A stretch of 64,000 bases of DNA from Psychromarinibacter halotolerans (GTDB lineage: Bacteria; Pseudomonadota; Alphaproteobacteria; Rhodobacterales; Rhodobacteraceae), in the NCBI RefSeq assembly GCF_029168315.1, contig NZ_JARGYD010000009.1, forward strand, positions 62,001 to 126,000, in the 5' to 3' direction. This document shows, piece after piece, positions 17,445 through 25,257 of this stretch. The position numbers and the translations under genes are program-made. Position 1 is the stretch's first letter, and every line of letters starts with the position of its first letter. Under the pieces are notes generated by a model, which was given only the letters and a program-made list of their open reading frames with translations, was not told the DNA's origin and did not search any database.

Positions 17445-18341
17445 TCACAGGACCCCGGCGCGTTTCACATCCGCCACCGCGAAGTCGATCAGCGCCCGCA
17501 CCTTGCGCGGCAGCGCGTTGCCCGACAGGTATACCGCGTTCAGCGGGTGCGTGGCCGTCCGGTAGTCCGCCAGCAGCCGCACCAGCCGCCCGTCCTGCAA
17601 CGCGCGGCCCAGCACGAACTCGGGACAAAAGGCGATACCCTGCCCGTCCAGCGCCAGATCGCACGCGGCGCGCGCGCTGTTGACCATGAACCGGGCCGCG
17701 ACGGGAACGCTTATCTCTTCGTCCGTCGCCTCGAACGTCCACCGCCGCCCGTCGCGCCGGTTCGTGTCGCCAATGCAGGCGTGGTCGGGCAGATCGCGCG
17801 GATGCTCCGGCGTCCCCGCCCCGGCAAGATAGTCGGGCGATGCCACGACAAGGCTGCGGATCTCGCCCAGCCGGCGGGCCTTCAGCGACGAGACAGCGGG
17901 GTCGCCGATGCGGAACGCAAGGTCGATGCCGTCGGTGGCAAGGTCGCTGTACCCGTCGCTCAGCCGCAGATCGACGACCAGATCGGGATGCGGGTCGGCG
18001 AACCGGCTGAGCATCCCGGCGACGTAGACCTCTCCGAAGGTCACCGGCGCGGACACGCGGATCGTGCCGGCCAGTCCACGGGAATCCTCGCGCACCGCGG
18101 ACAGCATGTCGTCAAGATCCTCCAGCAGCGACGGCGCGCGTTGCAGCAGATCTTCGCCCGCCGGGGTCAGCCCCACCCGCCGCGTGGTGCGCTGCAACAG
18201 GCGCAGGCCAAGACGTGTTTCAAGCTCGGCCACGTATTTCGACGTCAGCCGGTTCGACACGCCCAGCCGTTCCGCTGCGCCGGTGAACGACCCGGTCTGC
18301 GCCGTGGCCACGAAGGCGCGAAGCCCGTCGATCAGGTCCAT
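17445..18341 (-). CDS. LysR-family transcriptional regulator
   Basis: A 298-residue regulator with the N-terminal winged helix-turn-helix (AFVATAQTGSFTGAAERLGV, then SKYVAELETRLGLRLLQRTTR) and a LysR substrate-binding domain containing GLAGTIRVSAPVTFGE. The C-terminus fits the group with a LPRKVRALIDF ending. It is divergent from ygiD and the hydroquinone reductase, which it probably controls; a matching inverted repeat lies 14 nt before its start. I chose ATG 18341 (MDLIDGLRAF) as the family-typical start; its ribosome-binding site is weak. Confidence 0.93.
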   Translation of the reverse strand: MDLIDGLRAFVATAQTGSFTGAAERLGVSNRLTSKYVAELETRLGLRLLQRTTRRVGLTPAGEDLLQRAPSLLEDLDDMLSAVREDSRGLAGTIRVSAPVTFGEVYVAGMLSRFADPHPDLVVDLRLSDGYSDLATDGIDLAFRIGDPAVSSLKARRLGEIRSLVVASPDYLAGAGTPEHPRDLPDHACIGDTNRRDGRRWTFEATDEEISVPVAARFMVNSARAACDLALDGQGIAFCPEFVLGRALQDGRLVRLLADYRTATHPLNAVYLSGNALPRKVRALIDFAVADVKRAGVL

Positions 18342-18354
18342 GCCGCCCCAATTA

Positions 18355-18379
18355 GGAATGAAACGTTGTAGGTCATTCC
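18355..18379. promoter_or_regulatory. Candidate LysR-type binding site
   Basis: GGAATGA at 18355-18361 and TCATTCC at 18373-18379 form a perfect 7-bp inverted repeat with an 11-nt spacer. This is the geometry of LysR recognition boxes, and it lies between the regulator and its divergent target operon. Confidence 0.65.
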
Positions 18380-18461
18380 ACATCATTACCATTTCATTGA
18401 CAAACGACAATCCGCATATTCCGGACAACGCACCCGGACAGACCGGAAGAAAGGACACGCC

Positions 18462-19280
18462 ATGAGCATCGCGCACGATCTGCAATCGCTGAAGGACAGC
18501 CTGAAGGCGTCCGACCGTTTGCCGGTGGTCTTCCTCGGCCACGGCTCTCCGATGAACGCTATCGAGGACAACGACTATTCCCGCAGCTGGGCCGAGCTGG
18601 GCCGCACCCTGCCCCGCCCGCAGGCGATCCTTGTCGTCTCGGCGCACTGGATGACGCGGGGCACCACGCTGGTGAACGTCTCGCGCATGCCGAAGACGAT
18701 CCACGACTTCTACGGCTTCCCGCAGGAACTGTTCGCGCAGCAGTACCCCGCCCCCGGCGCGCCCGACACGGCGCAAGAGGTGGTGTCGCTGCTGGCCAGC
18801 CACCACGCCGAAGGCGACGAGACCTGGGGTCTCGACCACGGCGCGTGGTCGGTGCTGAAATGGCTGTACCCCGACGCCGACGTGCCGGTGTTCCAGCTGT
18901 CGATCGACATGACCAAGGATCTGGCGCATCACCTTGAGATCGGCCGCGCCATCGCGGACCTGCGCAACCGGGGCGTCCTGATCCTTGGGTCGGGCAACGT
19001 GGTGCACAACCTTGGCGCCCTGCGCTGGGGCGGCAAGCCGCACGACTGGGCGATCGAATTCGACCGCCACTTCGCCGACATGCTGGGCAACCGCAACCTT
19101 GCCGCCGTGGCCGACCGGACCGCGCTTGGTCCCTTGCTTCAGGTCGCGCACCCCTCGCTGGACCACTACCTGCCGTCGCTGACGGTGGCCGGGGCGTCGG
19201 ATGACAAGGACCAGCTGACCTTCATGAACGAAAGCATCGACATCGGGTCCGTCTCGATGCGCAGCTTCGTCTTCCACTAA
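18462..19280 (+). CDS. ygiD: 4,5-DOPA-type extradiol ring-cleavage dioxygenase (YgiD family)
   Basis: A 272-residue class III extradiol dioxygenase of the LigB/YgiD family, which opens catechol rings of compounds such as DOPA. Family signatures are VVFLGHGSPMNAIEDN at the N-terminus, ILVVSAHWMTRG, GLDHGAWSVL and a late AHPSLDHYLP; the histidines are the expected metal and acid-base positions. GAAAGGA precedes the ATG. It is followed after 22 nt by a glutathionyl-hydroquinone reductase gene and is divergent from a LysR regulator, so the unit looks like a response to catechols or quinones. Confidence 0.92.
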   Translation: MSIAHDLQSLKDSLKASDRLPVVFLGHGSPMNAIEDNDYSRSWAELGRTLPRPQAILVVSAHWMTRGTTLVNVSRMPKTIHDFYGFPQELFAQQYPAPGAPDTAQEVVSLLASHHAEGDETWGLDHGAWSVLKWLYPDADVPVFQLSIDMTKDLAHHLEIGRAIADLRNRGVLILGSGNVVHNLGALRWGGKPHDWAIEFDRHFADMLGNRNLAAVADRTALGPLLQVAHPSLDHYLPSLTVAGASDDKDQLTFMNESIDIGSVSMRSFVFH

Positions 19281-19302
19281 TTTCCGCAGGAAAGGACATC
19301 CC

Positions 19303-20256
19303 ATGCTCGTCGATGGAGTTTGGACAAAGGACTGGGACCCGGTCCAGAAATCGGACGACAAGGGCCGGTTCGTGCGGCAGGTCTCGTCCTTCCGCAACTG
19401 GATCACCCCGGACGGCAGCCCCGGCCCGACCGGCGAAGGCGGCTTTCCGGCCGAGGCCGGGCGCTATCGCCTGTACGTCGCCTATATCTGCCCGTGGGCA
19501 TCGCGCACCCTGATGGTCCGCGCCCTGAAGGGGCTAGAGGACATCATCCCCGTCACCGTGGTGAACCCGGCGCTGACCGGACAGGGCTGGCGGTTCGGCG
19601 GGTACGACAAGGCGGACGAGGACCCGCTGCACGGCGCGACCTACATGCACGAGCTGTACACCCGCGCCGATCCGCAATTCACGGGCCGGGCCACGGTTCC
19701 GGTGCTGTGGGACATGAAGCGCGACGTGATGGTGAACAACGAAAGCGCCGACATCGTGCGGATGCTGGACACCGCGTTCGAGGGCCTCGTGCCGTCGGAC
19801 CTGCGCCTGTACCCGGCGGATCTGGCCGAAGAGATCGACGCGCTGAACCCCCGGATCTACGACGCGCTGAACAACGGCGTCTACAAGGCTGGCTTCGCCA
19901 CCTCGCAGGCCGCGTATGACGAGGCGGTCGATGGCGTGTTCGCGATGCTGGACGAACTGGAGGACCGGCTGACCGGCGACTACCTGTTCGGGGACCGGCT
20001 GACCGAGCCGGACATCCGCACCTTCGTGACGCTGATCCGCTTCGACGCGGCCTATCACGGCGTGTTCAAGTGCAACCGCCGCCAGATCGCCGACTATCCG
20101 CGGCTGTGGGCCTACACCAAGCGCATCCTTGCCCTGCCCGGCATTCGCGCGACGGTGAACATGGATCACATCACGCGCGGATATTACTCGATCAAGGCGC
20201 TGAACCCGAACGGCATCCGCCCCACCGGCCCGAAGCACGTTCTGGAGCTCCTGTAG
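19303..20256 (+). CDS. yqjG: Glutathionyl-hydroquinone reductase (YqjG family GST)
   Basis: This 317-residue xi-class glutathione transferase reduces glutathionyl-hydroquinones to hydroquinones, with mixed disulphide formation on an active-site cysteine. The catalytic Cys is in YICPWASRTLM near residue 65. The GSH-binding loop is NNESADIVRML and the C-terminal helical domain ends IKALNPNGIRPTGP, as in YqjG. AGGAAAGGA precedes the ATG. It is cotranscribed with ygiD, consistent with quinone detoxification. Confidence 0.93.
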   Translation: MLVDGVWTKDWDPVQKSDDKGRFVRQVSSFRNWITPDGSPGPTGEGGFPAEAGRYRLYVAYICPWASRTLMVRALKGLEDIIPVTVVNPALTGQGWRFGGYDKADEDPLHGATYMHELYTRADPQFTGRATVPVLWDMKRDVMVNNESADIVRMLDTAFEGLVPSDLRLYPADLAEEIDALNPRIYDALNNGVYKAGFATSQAAYDEAVDGVFAMLDELEDRLTGDYLFGDRLTEPDIRTFVTLIRFDAAYHGVFKCNRRQIADYPRLWAYTKRILALPGIRATVNMDHITRGYYSIKALNPNGIRPTGPKHVLELL

Positions 20257-20312
20257 AAGCCTCTGACCTGCCCCAGGCAGGACCAACATCTAATACCGAG
20301 CGCGACTTAGTT

Positions 20313-20355
20313 CCCTCCCCCTTGCAGGGGGAGGGTTAGGGAGGGGGCAACCCCC
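20313..20355. repeat. GC-rich palindromic intergenic element (two hairpins)
   Basis: A perfect 9-bp stem CCCTCCCCC/GGGGGAGGG with loop TTGCA (20313-20335) is followed by GGGGG-CAA-CCCCC (20343-20355) and a GGGGCGCCCC block. It lies in the gap after yqjG, could end that transcript, and resembles dispersed palindromic units. I see no second copy in the window. Confidence 0.55.
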
Positions 20356-20506
20356 GGAAGGGTCAGGCAGGGGGCGCCCCCCGAGCCATCCAATCACAAT
20401 CTCGCATCACCGTGATCCGGCCCTCGCCGACACGGCCATTGACTTATCCGACACTTTCACTCAGTTTCTGCCGCAAGACCCAGAAAGACGCGCCGGGAGA
20501 CGTCCG

Positions 20507-20752
20507 TTGATCATCTGCCACTGCCAGAACATTTCCGACGATGACATCCACTCGGCAATCGACTGGATGCGTGCCTCGGACCCCGATACGCTGATCACGC
20601 CCGGCAAGATCTATCGCGCGCTTGGCAAGGCGGCGGACTGCGGCGGCTGCCTGCCACTGTTCATGAACACGATGGCCGGAAACGAAAATCTCGAAGTCCC
20701 GGCCAACCTGCGCGGCCTGCGTTTCAAAGCCAAATCGGTACGCCAAGGCTGA
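20507..20752 (+). CDS. bfd: Bacterioferritin-associated ferredoxin (Bfd-like [2Fe-2S] protein)
   Basis: The 81-residue protein has the Bfd pattern: CHC at residues 4-6 and CGGC near residue 45, giving four cysteine ligands for one [2Fe-2S] cluster. Bfd delivers electrons to bacterioferritin haem to mobilise stored iron, which fits its position just upstream of bfr. Translation starts at TTG: reading upstream in frame there is no ATG or GTG, and CGGGAGA lies about 6 nt before. The length is slightly above the usual 60-75 residues because of a C-terminal tail. Confidence 0.88.
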   Translation: MIICHCQNISDDDIHSAIDWMRASDPDTLITPGKIYRALGKAADCGGCLPLFMNTMAGNENLEVPANLRGLRFKAKSVRQG

Positions 20753-20822
20753 TCGGGCCCGGACCGCTGCCGCCCTGCCCCTTCCGGCGCGCTGAATTTT
20801 TCCAAGCTGCGCCCAAGTCAAA

Positions 20823-20839
20823 CTTGGAATCCTTCTAAG
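20823..20839. promoter_or_regulatory. Irr-type iron control element upstream of bfr
   Basis: CTTGGAATCCTTCTAAG is a 7-3-7 inverted repeat with one mismatch and lies 46 nt before the bfr ATG. It matches the ICE/Irr-box form TTAGAA-N3-TTCTAA of alphaproteobacteria at all but one position. Irr is known to control bfr-type genes; its use here is inferred. Confidence 0.65.
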
Positions 20840-20884
20840 CGAGGACTACTCTTGGTGGATAGCATTCACCAAGGGGTCCGTTCC

Positions 20885-21373
20885 ATGAAGGGCGACGCAA
20901 AAGTCATCGAATATCTCAACCGGGCGCTGCGGGCCGAGCTGACGGCCGTCAGCCAGTATTGGCTGCACTTCCGCCTGCAGGCCGATTGGGGCCTTGCCCA
21001 CATGGCCAAGAAAAGCCGCGAGGAAAGCATCGAAGAGATGCATCACGCCGACAAGCTGATCGACCGGATCATCTTCCTTGAGGGCCACCCGAACCTTCAG
21101 AAACTCGACCCCCTGCGCATCGGCCAGACCCCGAAGGAAACGCTGGAAGCCGACCTTGCCGCCGAACTCGAAGCCGTGGCCCTATATAAAGAAGCCCGCG
21201 CCTACTGCGAAAGCGTCGGCGACTACGTGTCGAAAAACATGTTCGAGGCGCTGCTGACCGACGAGGAAGGCCACGTCGACTTCCTTGAGACGCAACTTGA
21301 CCTGTTCGAGCGCGTGGGCCCCGAGCAATACGCCCAGCTGAACGCGGGCAAGATGGACGACGGCGAGGAATAA
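20885..21373 (+). CDS. bfr: Bacterioferritin
   Basis: The 162-residue ferritin-like protein forms 24-mer haem-containing iron-storage shells. Ferroxidase ligands are in register with the family (Glu18, Glu51, His54, and the later LLTDEEGHVDFLE motif), and Met52 is the haem ligand. ATG 20885 (MKGDAKVIEYLNRAL) is the family start, with AAGGGG 9 nt upstream; an upstream in-frame start would add 11 residues that overlap the control region. It is preceded by bfd and by an Irr-like box, and followed by a terminator. Confidence 0.96.
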   Translation: MKGDAKVIEYLNRALRAELTAVSQYWLHFRLQADWGLAHMAKKSREESIEEMHHADKLIDRIIFLEGHPNLQKLDPLRIGQTPKETLEADLAAELEAVALYKEARAYCESVGDYVSKNMFEALLTDEEGHVDFLETQLDLFERVGPEQYAQLNAGKMDDGEE

Positions 21374-21396
21374 TTCTCTTCGCCACGCACCACCCG

Positions 21397-21428
21397 AACC
21401 CGGCGCCCGGACAGGCCGCCGGGTTTTT
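21397..21428 (+). terminator. Rho-independent terminator after bfr
   Basis: AACCCGGCG pairs with CGCCGGGTT (9 bp, 11-nt loop) and the right arm runs into TTTTT. Confidence 0.88.
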
Positions 21429-21461
21429 CTTTGCCCGCCCGCGCCCGCGTGGCATAGCGCG

Positions 21462-22727
21462 ATGATGCCGATGCTTCTGTACCGCTGCCTGCTGACCCTG
21501 TTGTCCCCCGTCCTTTTGGGCGGTGCGCTGCTGCGCGTCCTGCGCGGGCGCGAAACATGGGCCGACCTGTCGCAGCGGCTGGGTGGCGGCGCCCCCGCGA
21601 CTTCTGGTGCGATCTGGCTGCACGGCGCGTCGAATGGCGAACTCGCATCGGCCCGGGGGCTGCTGAGTGCACTGCGCGCGGCACGGCCCGACCTGCCGAT
21701 CGTCGTGACCGCGAACACCGTGACGGGGCGCGCGCTGGCGCGGGGGTGGGATTTTCCCGGCGTGACCGCCTGCCTTGCACCGCTGGATTTCCGCTGGGCG
21801 CTTGCCCGCTTTCGCCGCCGCACCCGCCCCGCCCTGCTGATCGTGATGGAAAACGAGCTTTGGCCGAACCGGATCGTCACCGCGCCGATGCCCGTCGCCT
21901 GCATCGGCGGGCGCATGTCCGCGCGCAGCTTCTCGACATGGCAGCGGGCGCCGCGCCTTGCCGCGACGCTGATGCGCCGCCTGTCGTTCCTGAGCGCGCA
22001 GGATGACCAATCGGCCCGCCATTTCGCGGCACTGGGTCTGCCCGCCAGCGCGCAAGGTCCGACCGGCACGCTGAAATCCGGCGTGGACCTGCCGCAGCCG
22101 GACGCCGACACGCTGGCCGCGCTGACGCCCCTGTTCCCCCGGCCTGACACGCTGCTGGTCGCCTCGACCCACGAGGGCGAGGAACGCACCGTGCTGGACG
22201 GCTTCACCGCCGCGCGTGCCGACCGGCCGGACCTGAAGATGATCCTTGCGCCGCGCCATCCCGCCCGTGGCGACGAGGTCGCGCAGATCGCCCGCGCCAC
22301 CGGCTTGACCGTCGCGCGCCGCAGTGCCGGGGAACAGCCGACGCCCGACACCGACATCTACCTTGCCGACACGCTGGGAGAGATGCCGCTGTGGTATCGC
22401 CTTGCCGGGATGACCTTCGTGGCAGGCTCTTTCGCGCCCAAGGGCGGGCACACGCCGTTCGAACCCGCCGCCGCCGGGTCGGCCATCCTGCACGGCCCCG
22501 ACATCGCGAACTTTCGCGATGCCTATACCGCGCTGGACACGGGCGGCGGGGCTGTCGCGGTCAGCGACCCCGACGAACTGCGTGCTGCGCTGGTGCAGCT
22601 TGCGGGCGATGCCACGGCGCAGGACGCGCTGGCCGCCCGGGCGAGGGAATTTCTGGCCGGGCTTGGGGACAGTGCCGCACTGGTCGAAACGCTGGTGGCC
22701 CGGCTCGTTTCTCTGACCAAAGCCTGA
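21462..22727 (+). CDS. waaA: 3-deoxy-D-manno-octulosonic acid (Kdo) transferase
   Basis: A 421-residue GT30-family enzyme that adds Kdo from CMP-Kdo to the lipid A precursor at the inner membrane. An N-terminal hydrophobic segment (LLYRCLLTLLSPVLLGG) anchors it. The family motifs are IWLHGASNGEL, where the usual form is HAxSxGE, VMENELWPN, and the C-terminal CMP-Kdo-binding GSFAPKGGHTPFEPAAAG. The normal length is about 420-430. The start has no strong ribosome-binding site, and Met1, Met2 or Met4 are all possible. It follows the bfr terminator, so it has its own transcript, and has no LPS gene next to it. Confidence 0.9.
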   Translation: MMPMLLYRCLLTLLSPVLLGGALLRVLRGRETWADLSQRLGGGAPATSGAIWLHGASNGELASARGLLSALRAARPDLPIVVTANTVTGRALARGWDFPGVTACLAPLDFRWALARFRRRTRPALLIVMENELWPNRIVTAPMPVACIGGRMSARSFSTWQRAPRLAATLMRRLSFLSAQDDQSARHFAALGLPASAQGPTGTLKSGVDLPQPDADTLAALTPLFPRPDTLLVASTHEGEERTVLDGFTAARADRPDLKMILAPRHPARGDEVAQIARATGLTVARRSAGEQPTPDTDIYLADTLGEMPLWYRLAGMTFVAGSFAPKGGHTPFEPAAAGSAILHGPDIANFRDAYTALDTGGGAVAVSDPDELRAALVQLAGDATAQDALAARAREFLAGLGDSAALVETLVARLVSLTKA

Positions 22728-22756
22728 CGGACCCGGTCGCACGCAAAGCGCCCCGA

Positions 22757-22791
22757 CAAACAAAGACGCCCGGAACAGGCGTCCGGGCGTC
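22757..22791 (-). terminator. Terminator of rpoH (minus strand)
   Basis: GACGCCCGGA pairs with TCCGGGCGTC (10 bp, 7-nt loop). On the minus strand the arm is followed by CTTTGTTTG. It lies between the convergent ends of waaA and rpoH and may serve both. Confidence 0.8.
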
Positions 22792-22818
22792 GTGAATATC
22801 AGCGTTGGAACGTGCGGA

Positions 22819-23721
22819 TCAGGCCGGCTGACCGCCCATCACACCCTTCTCGCGGGCAAGATCCTTCATCCGCTTTTGCAGCTTCTCGAAGGCGCGCACC
22901 TCGATCTGGCGGATACGCTCGCGGCTGACGCCGTACTGGCCCGACAGGTCTTCCAGCGTCACGGCCTGATCCTGCAGGCGGCGCTGGGTCAGGATGTCCT
23001 GCTCGCGTTCGTTCAGAACCTCAAGGGCTTCGGCCATCAGCTCGCGCCGGACCTCCAGCTCGTTCTTTTCCTCGTAGCTGCCGGCTTGGTCGGCGTCTTC
23101 GTCTTCCAGCCAGTCCTGCCACTCGGTCGCGCTGTCGCCTTCCGAGCCGACCATCGCGTTCAGGCTTGCGTCGCCACCGGACATCCGGCGGTTCATCGAG
23201 ATCACCTCGTCCTCGGTCACGCCAAGGTCGGTCGCGATCCGCGCCACCTTGTCGGGGTGCAGGTCGCCATCCTCAAGCGCGCCGATGCGGGCCTTCGCCT
23301 TGCGGAGGTTGAAAAACAGCTTCTTTTGCGCCGACGTCGTGCCAAGCTTCACAAGGCTCCACGACCGCAGGATGTATTCCTGAATCGCGGCACGAATCCA
23401 CCACATGGCATAGGTCGCAAGGCGGAAGCCCTTTTCAGGGTCGAACCGCTTGACCGCCTGCATCAGGCCGACGTTGGCTTCCGAGATCACCTCGGCCTGC
23501 GGGAGGCCGTAGCCGCGGTATCCCATCGCGATCTTCGCGGCGAGCCGCAGGTGAGACGTCACCAGCTTGTGGGCGGCGCCGGTATCCTCGCGCTCGACCC
23601 AGGCTTTCGCCAGCATGTATTCCTCTTCCGGTTCCAGCATCGGGAACTTGCGGATTTCCTGCAAATACCGGTTCAGCCCCTGTTCCGGGGACGGCGCTGG
23701 AAGAGACGTGTAATTGCTCAT
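22819..23721 (-). CDS. rpoH: RNA polymerase heat-shock sigma factor (sigma-32)
   Basis: A 300-residue sigma70-family factor. Region 2 contains KIAMGYRGYGLPQAEVISEA and FRLATYAMWWIRAAIQEYI. The RpoH box QKKLFFNLR is at residues 132-140, diagnostic for sigma-32. Region 4 ends in GVSRERIRQIEVRAFEKLQ. It directs RNA polymerase to heat-shock promoters. ATG 23721 (MSNYTSLPAP) is preferred over the ATG 6 nt upstream because AGAGGG is then 6 nt away. The message has a leader with a 7-bp hairpin and a candidate promoter at 23764-23792. Confidence 0.96.
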   Translation of the reverse strand: MSNYTSLPAPSPEQGLNRYLQEIRKFPMLEPEEEYMLAKAWVEREDTGAAHKLVTSHLRLAAKIAMGYRGYGLPQAEVISEANVGLMQAVKRFDPEKGFRLATYAMWWIRAAIQEYILRSWSLVKLGTTSAQKKLFFNLRKAKARIGALEDGDLHPDKVARIATDLGVTEDEVISMNRRMSGGDASLNAMVGSEGDSATEWQDWLEDEDADQAGSYEEKNELEVRRELMAEALEVLNEREQDILTQRRLQDQAVTLEDLSGQYGVSRERIRQIEVRAFEKLQKRMKDLAREKGVMGGQPA

Positions 23722-23737
23722 TTGCATCCCTCTTGGC

Positions 23738-23754
23738 GCCCGAATGTTTCGGGC
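23738..23754 (-). promoter_or_regulatory. Hairpin in the rpoH 5' leader
   Basis: GCCCGAA-ACA-TTCGGGC (minus strand) forms a perfect 7-bp stem and ends just 17 nt before the rpoH ATG. The ribosome-binding site is next to, not inside, the stem. Confidence 0.5.
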
Positions 23755-23763
23755 CTTAACATC

Positions 23764-23792
23764 TATCTAGGCATCGTCACGTCACCGTTCAA
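23764..23792 (-). promoter_or_regulatory. Candidate rpoH promoter
   Basis: On the minus strand, TTGAAC and TAGATA are 17 nt apart. The same stretch reads CTTGAA-N16-CCTAGAT, close to a sigma-32 promoter, so autoregulation is possible. It gives a leader of roughly 35 nt. Confidence 0.4.
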
Positions 23793-23866
23793 GATGACGC
23801 GGTACTCGACAGGTGGTACGCAAGATGTGCAGATTTCCGTCGCGCATCCAGCGATGTCATCAAATC

Positions 23867-24913
23867 TCACGCCTTCGTGTCACGGGAAGAAGCCCCGAGC
23901 GCGCGCAGCAGTTCCATCAAATCGGCGGGAAGATCCGCCTCAAACCTTAAGAAATCGTTCGTTTCGGGGTGAATAAACCCCAATGTCGCAGCATGAAGCG
24001 CCTGCCGCGGGAACGCCGCCGCGGCCTCGGCGGCGCCCTCGGGCAACATGCGTCCGGGCAGCTTGCGGCGACCGCCATAGACGGGATCGCCGATCAGCGC
24101 ATGACCGGCATGTGCCATGTGCACGCGGATCTGGTGGGTCCGCCCGGTTTCCAGCCAGCATTCCATCAGCGCGGCGGCCGGGGGCTGACCCAGCCGTTCG
24201 ACGACGCGCGCCCGCGTCACCGCGTGCTTGCCATTCTGGAACACCACCGCCTGCTTCTGGCGGTCGGTGCGGTGGCGCGCCACCTGCGTGGTCAGTTTCA
24301 GAACGCCGCCGTCCTCGAAACTGACGCCGCGGATGCCGCGCAGGCGCGGGTCGGCCTTGTCGGGCACACCGTAGACAACCGCCAGATAGTGACGTTCGAC
24401 CGAATGCTTTTCGAACTGCGCCGCAAGCGAATGATGCGCGCGGTCGGTCTTGGCGGCGACCAGCAGGCCGCTGGTGTCCTTGTCGATCCGGTGCACGATA
24501 CCGGGCCGCGCGACACCGCCGACGCCGGACAGGCTGTCGCCGCAATGGGCCAGCAGCGCGTTCACCAGCGTCCCCGCCGGGCTGCCGGGCGCGGGGTGGA
24601 CGACCATGCCCGCAGGCTTGTTGACCACGATCAGGCTGTCGTCCTCATAGACGACGTCCAGCGCGATATCTTCGGGGGTCATGTCGGTTTCGGCCGCGGC
24701 CTCGATCACCAACTCATAGACCTGCCCCTCGGACGGTTTCGCCTTGGCGTCGGTCACCGCCGCGCCCTCTAGCAGAACAGCGCCATCCGCCAGCATCTTC
24801 GCAAGACGCGACCGGCTGAGGGCGGCGGCCTCTGGCACGTCGCGGGCCAGTGCCTTATCAAGGCGCGGCGGCGGATCGGAGGCGATCGTCACCAGCAGAC
24901 GAGAGGCGGACAT
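23867..24913 (-). CDS. rluD: Large-subunit rRNA pseudouridine synthase (RluD type)
   Basis: A 348-residue RluA/RluD-family enzyme that converts uridines of 23S rRNA (helix 69 for RluD) to pseudouridine. An N-terminal S4-like RNA-binding domain (LSRSRLAKMLADGAV) precedes the catalytic domain with HRIDKDTSGLLV, where Asp144 is the nucleophile; GRTHQIRVHMAHAGHALIGD is the second signature. ATG 24913 gives the family-normal N-terminus; a longer reading would lie inside the opposite-strand gene. Its start codon shares CATG with the divergent gene at 24912. Confidence 0.93.
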   Translation of the reverse strand: MSASRLLVTIASDPPPRLDKALARDVPEAAALSRSRLAKMLADGAVLLEGAAVTDAKAKPSEGQVYELVIEAAAETDMTPEDIALDVVYEDDSLIVVNKPAGMVVHPAPGSPAGTLVNALLAHCGDSLSGVGGVARPGIVHRIDKDTSGLLVAAKTDRAHHSLAAQFEKHSVERHYLAVVYGVPDKADPRLRGIRGVSFEDGGVLKLTTQVARHRTDRQKQAVVFQNGKHAVTRARVVERLGQPPAAALMECWLETGRTHQIRVHMAHAGHALIGDPVYGGRRKLPGRMLPEGAAEAAAAFPRQALHAATLGFIHPETNDFLRFEADLPADLMELLRALGASSRDTKA

Positions 24914-25226
24914 GGAAGAAACTCCGGAACAGGCGATCATGGACTCGCGGTCGCTCAAGCTTCTGCGGACGCTCGTGACCGTGCTGATGGTGGTAATGAT
25001 CTGCGGGTTCATAGTGCTGATCGCGTTCCTTGTCACCCGCTTCCCCGAACGCGACGGCCCGGTGCTGCCCGAGGCGGTTGTCCTGCCCGACGGCACCCGT
25101 GCCGAGGCGGTCACGCTGGGGCGCGGCTGGGCCGCGATCGTGACCGATGACGACCGCATCCTGATCTTCGATCCCGCCACCGGCGCCCTGCGCCAAGAGG
25201 TGGCCATTGAAACCGGCGCCGAATGA
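24912..25226 (+). CDS. Single-pass membrane protein, DUF6476-like
   Basis: This 104-residue protein has a charged N-terminus, one transmembrane helix at about residues 17-41 (LLRTLVTVLMVVMICGFIVL onward), and an outside domain with VVLPDGTRAEAVTLGRGW and ILIFDPATGALRQEV, which looks like a single beta-hairpin module. I recall similar proteins in Rhodobacteraceae as DUF6476; the function is unknown. GAGAGG lies 5 nt before the ATG. The start is divergent from and overlapping rluD, suggesting linked expression, and its conserved place next to rluD is its best clue. Confidence 0.78.
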   Translation: MEETPEQAIMDSRSLKLLRTLVTVLMVVMICGFIVLIAFLVTRFPERDGPVLPEAVVLPDGTRAEAVTLGRGWAAIVTDDDRILIFDPATGALRQEVAIETGAE

Positions 25227-25257
25227 TCCTGCCCCACGCGGATCGGCGATTTCGGGC

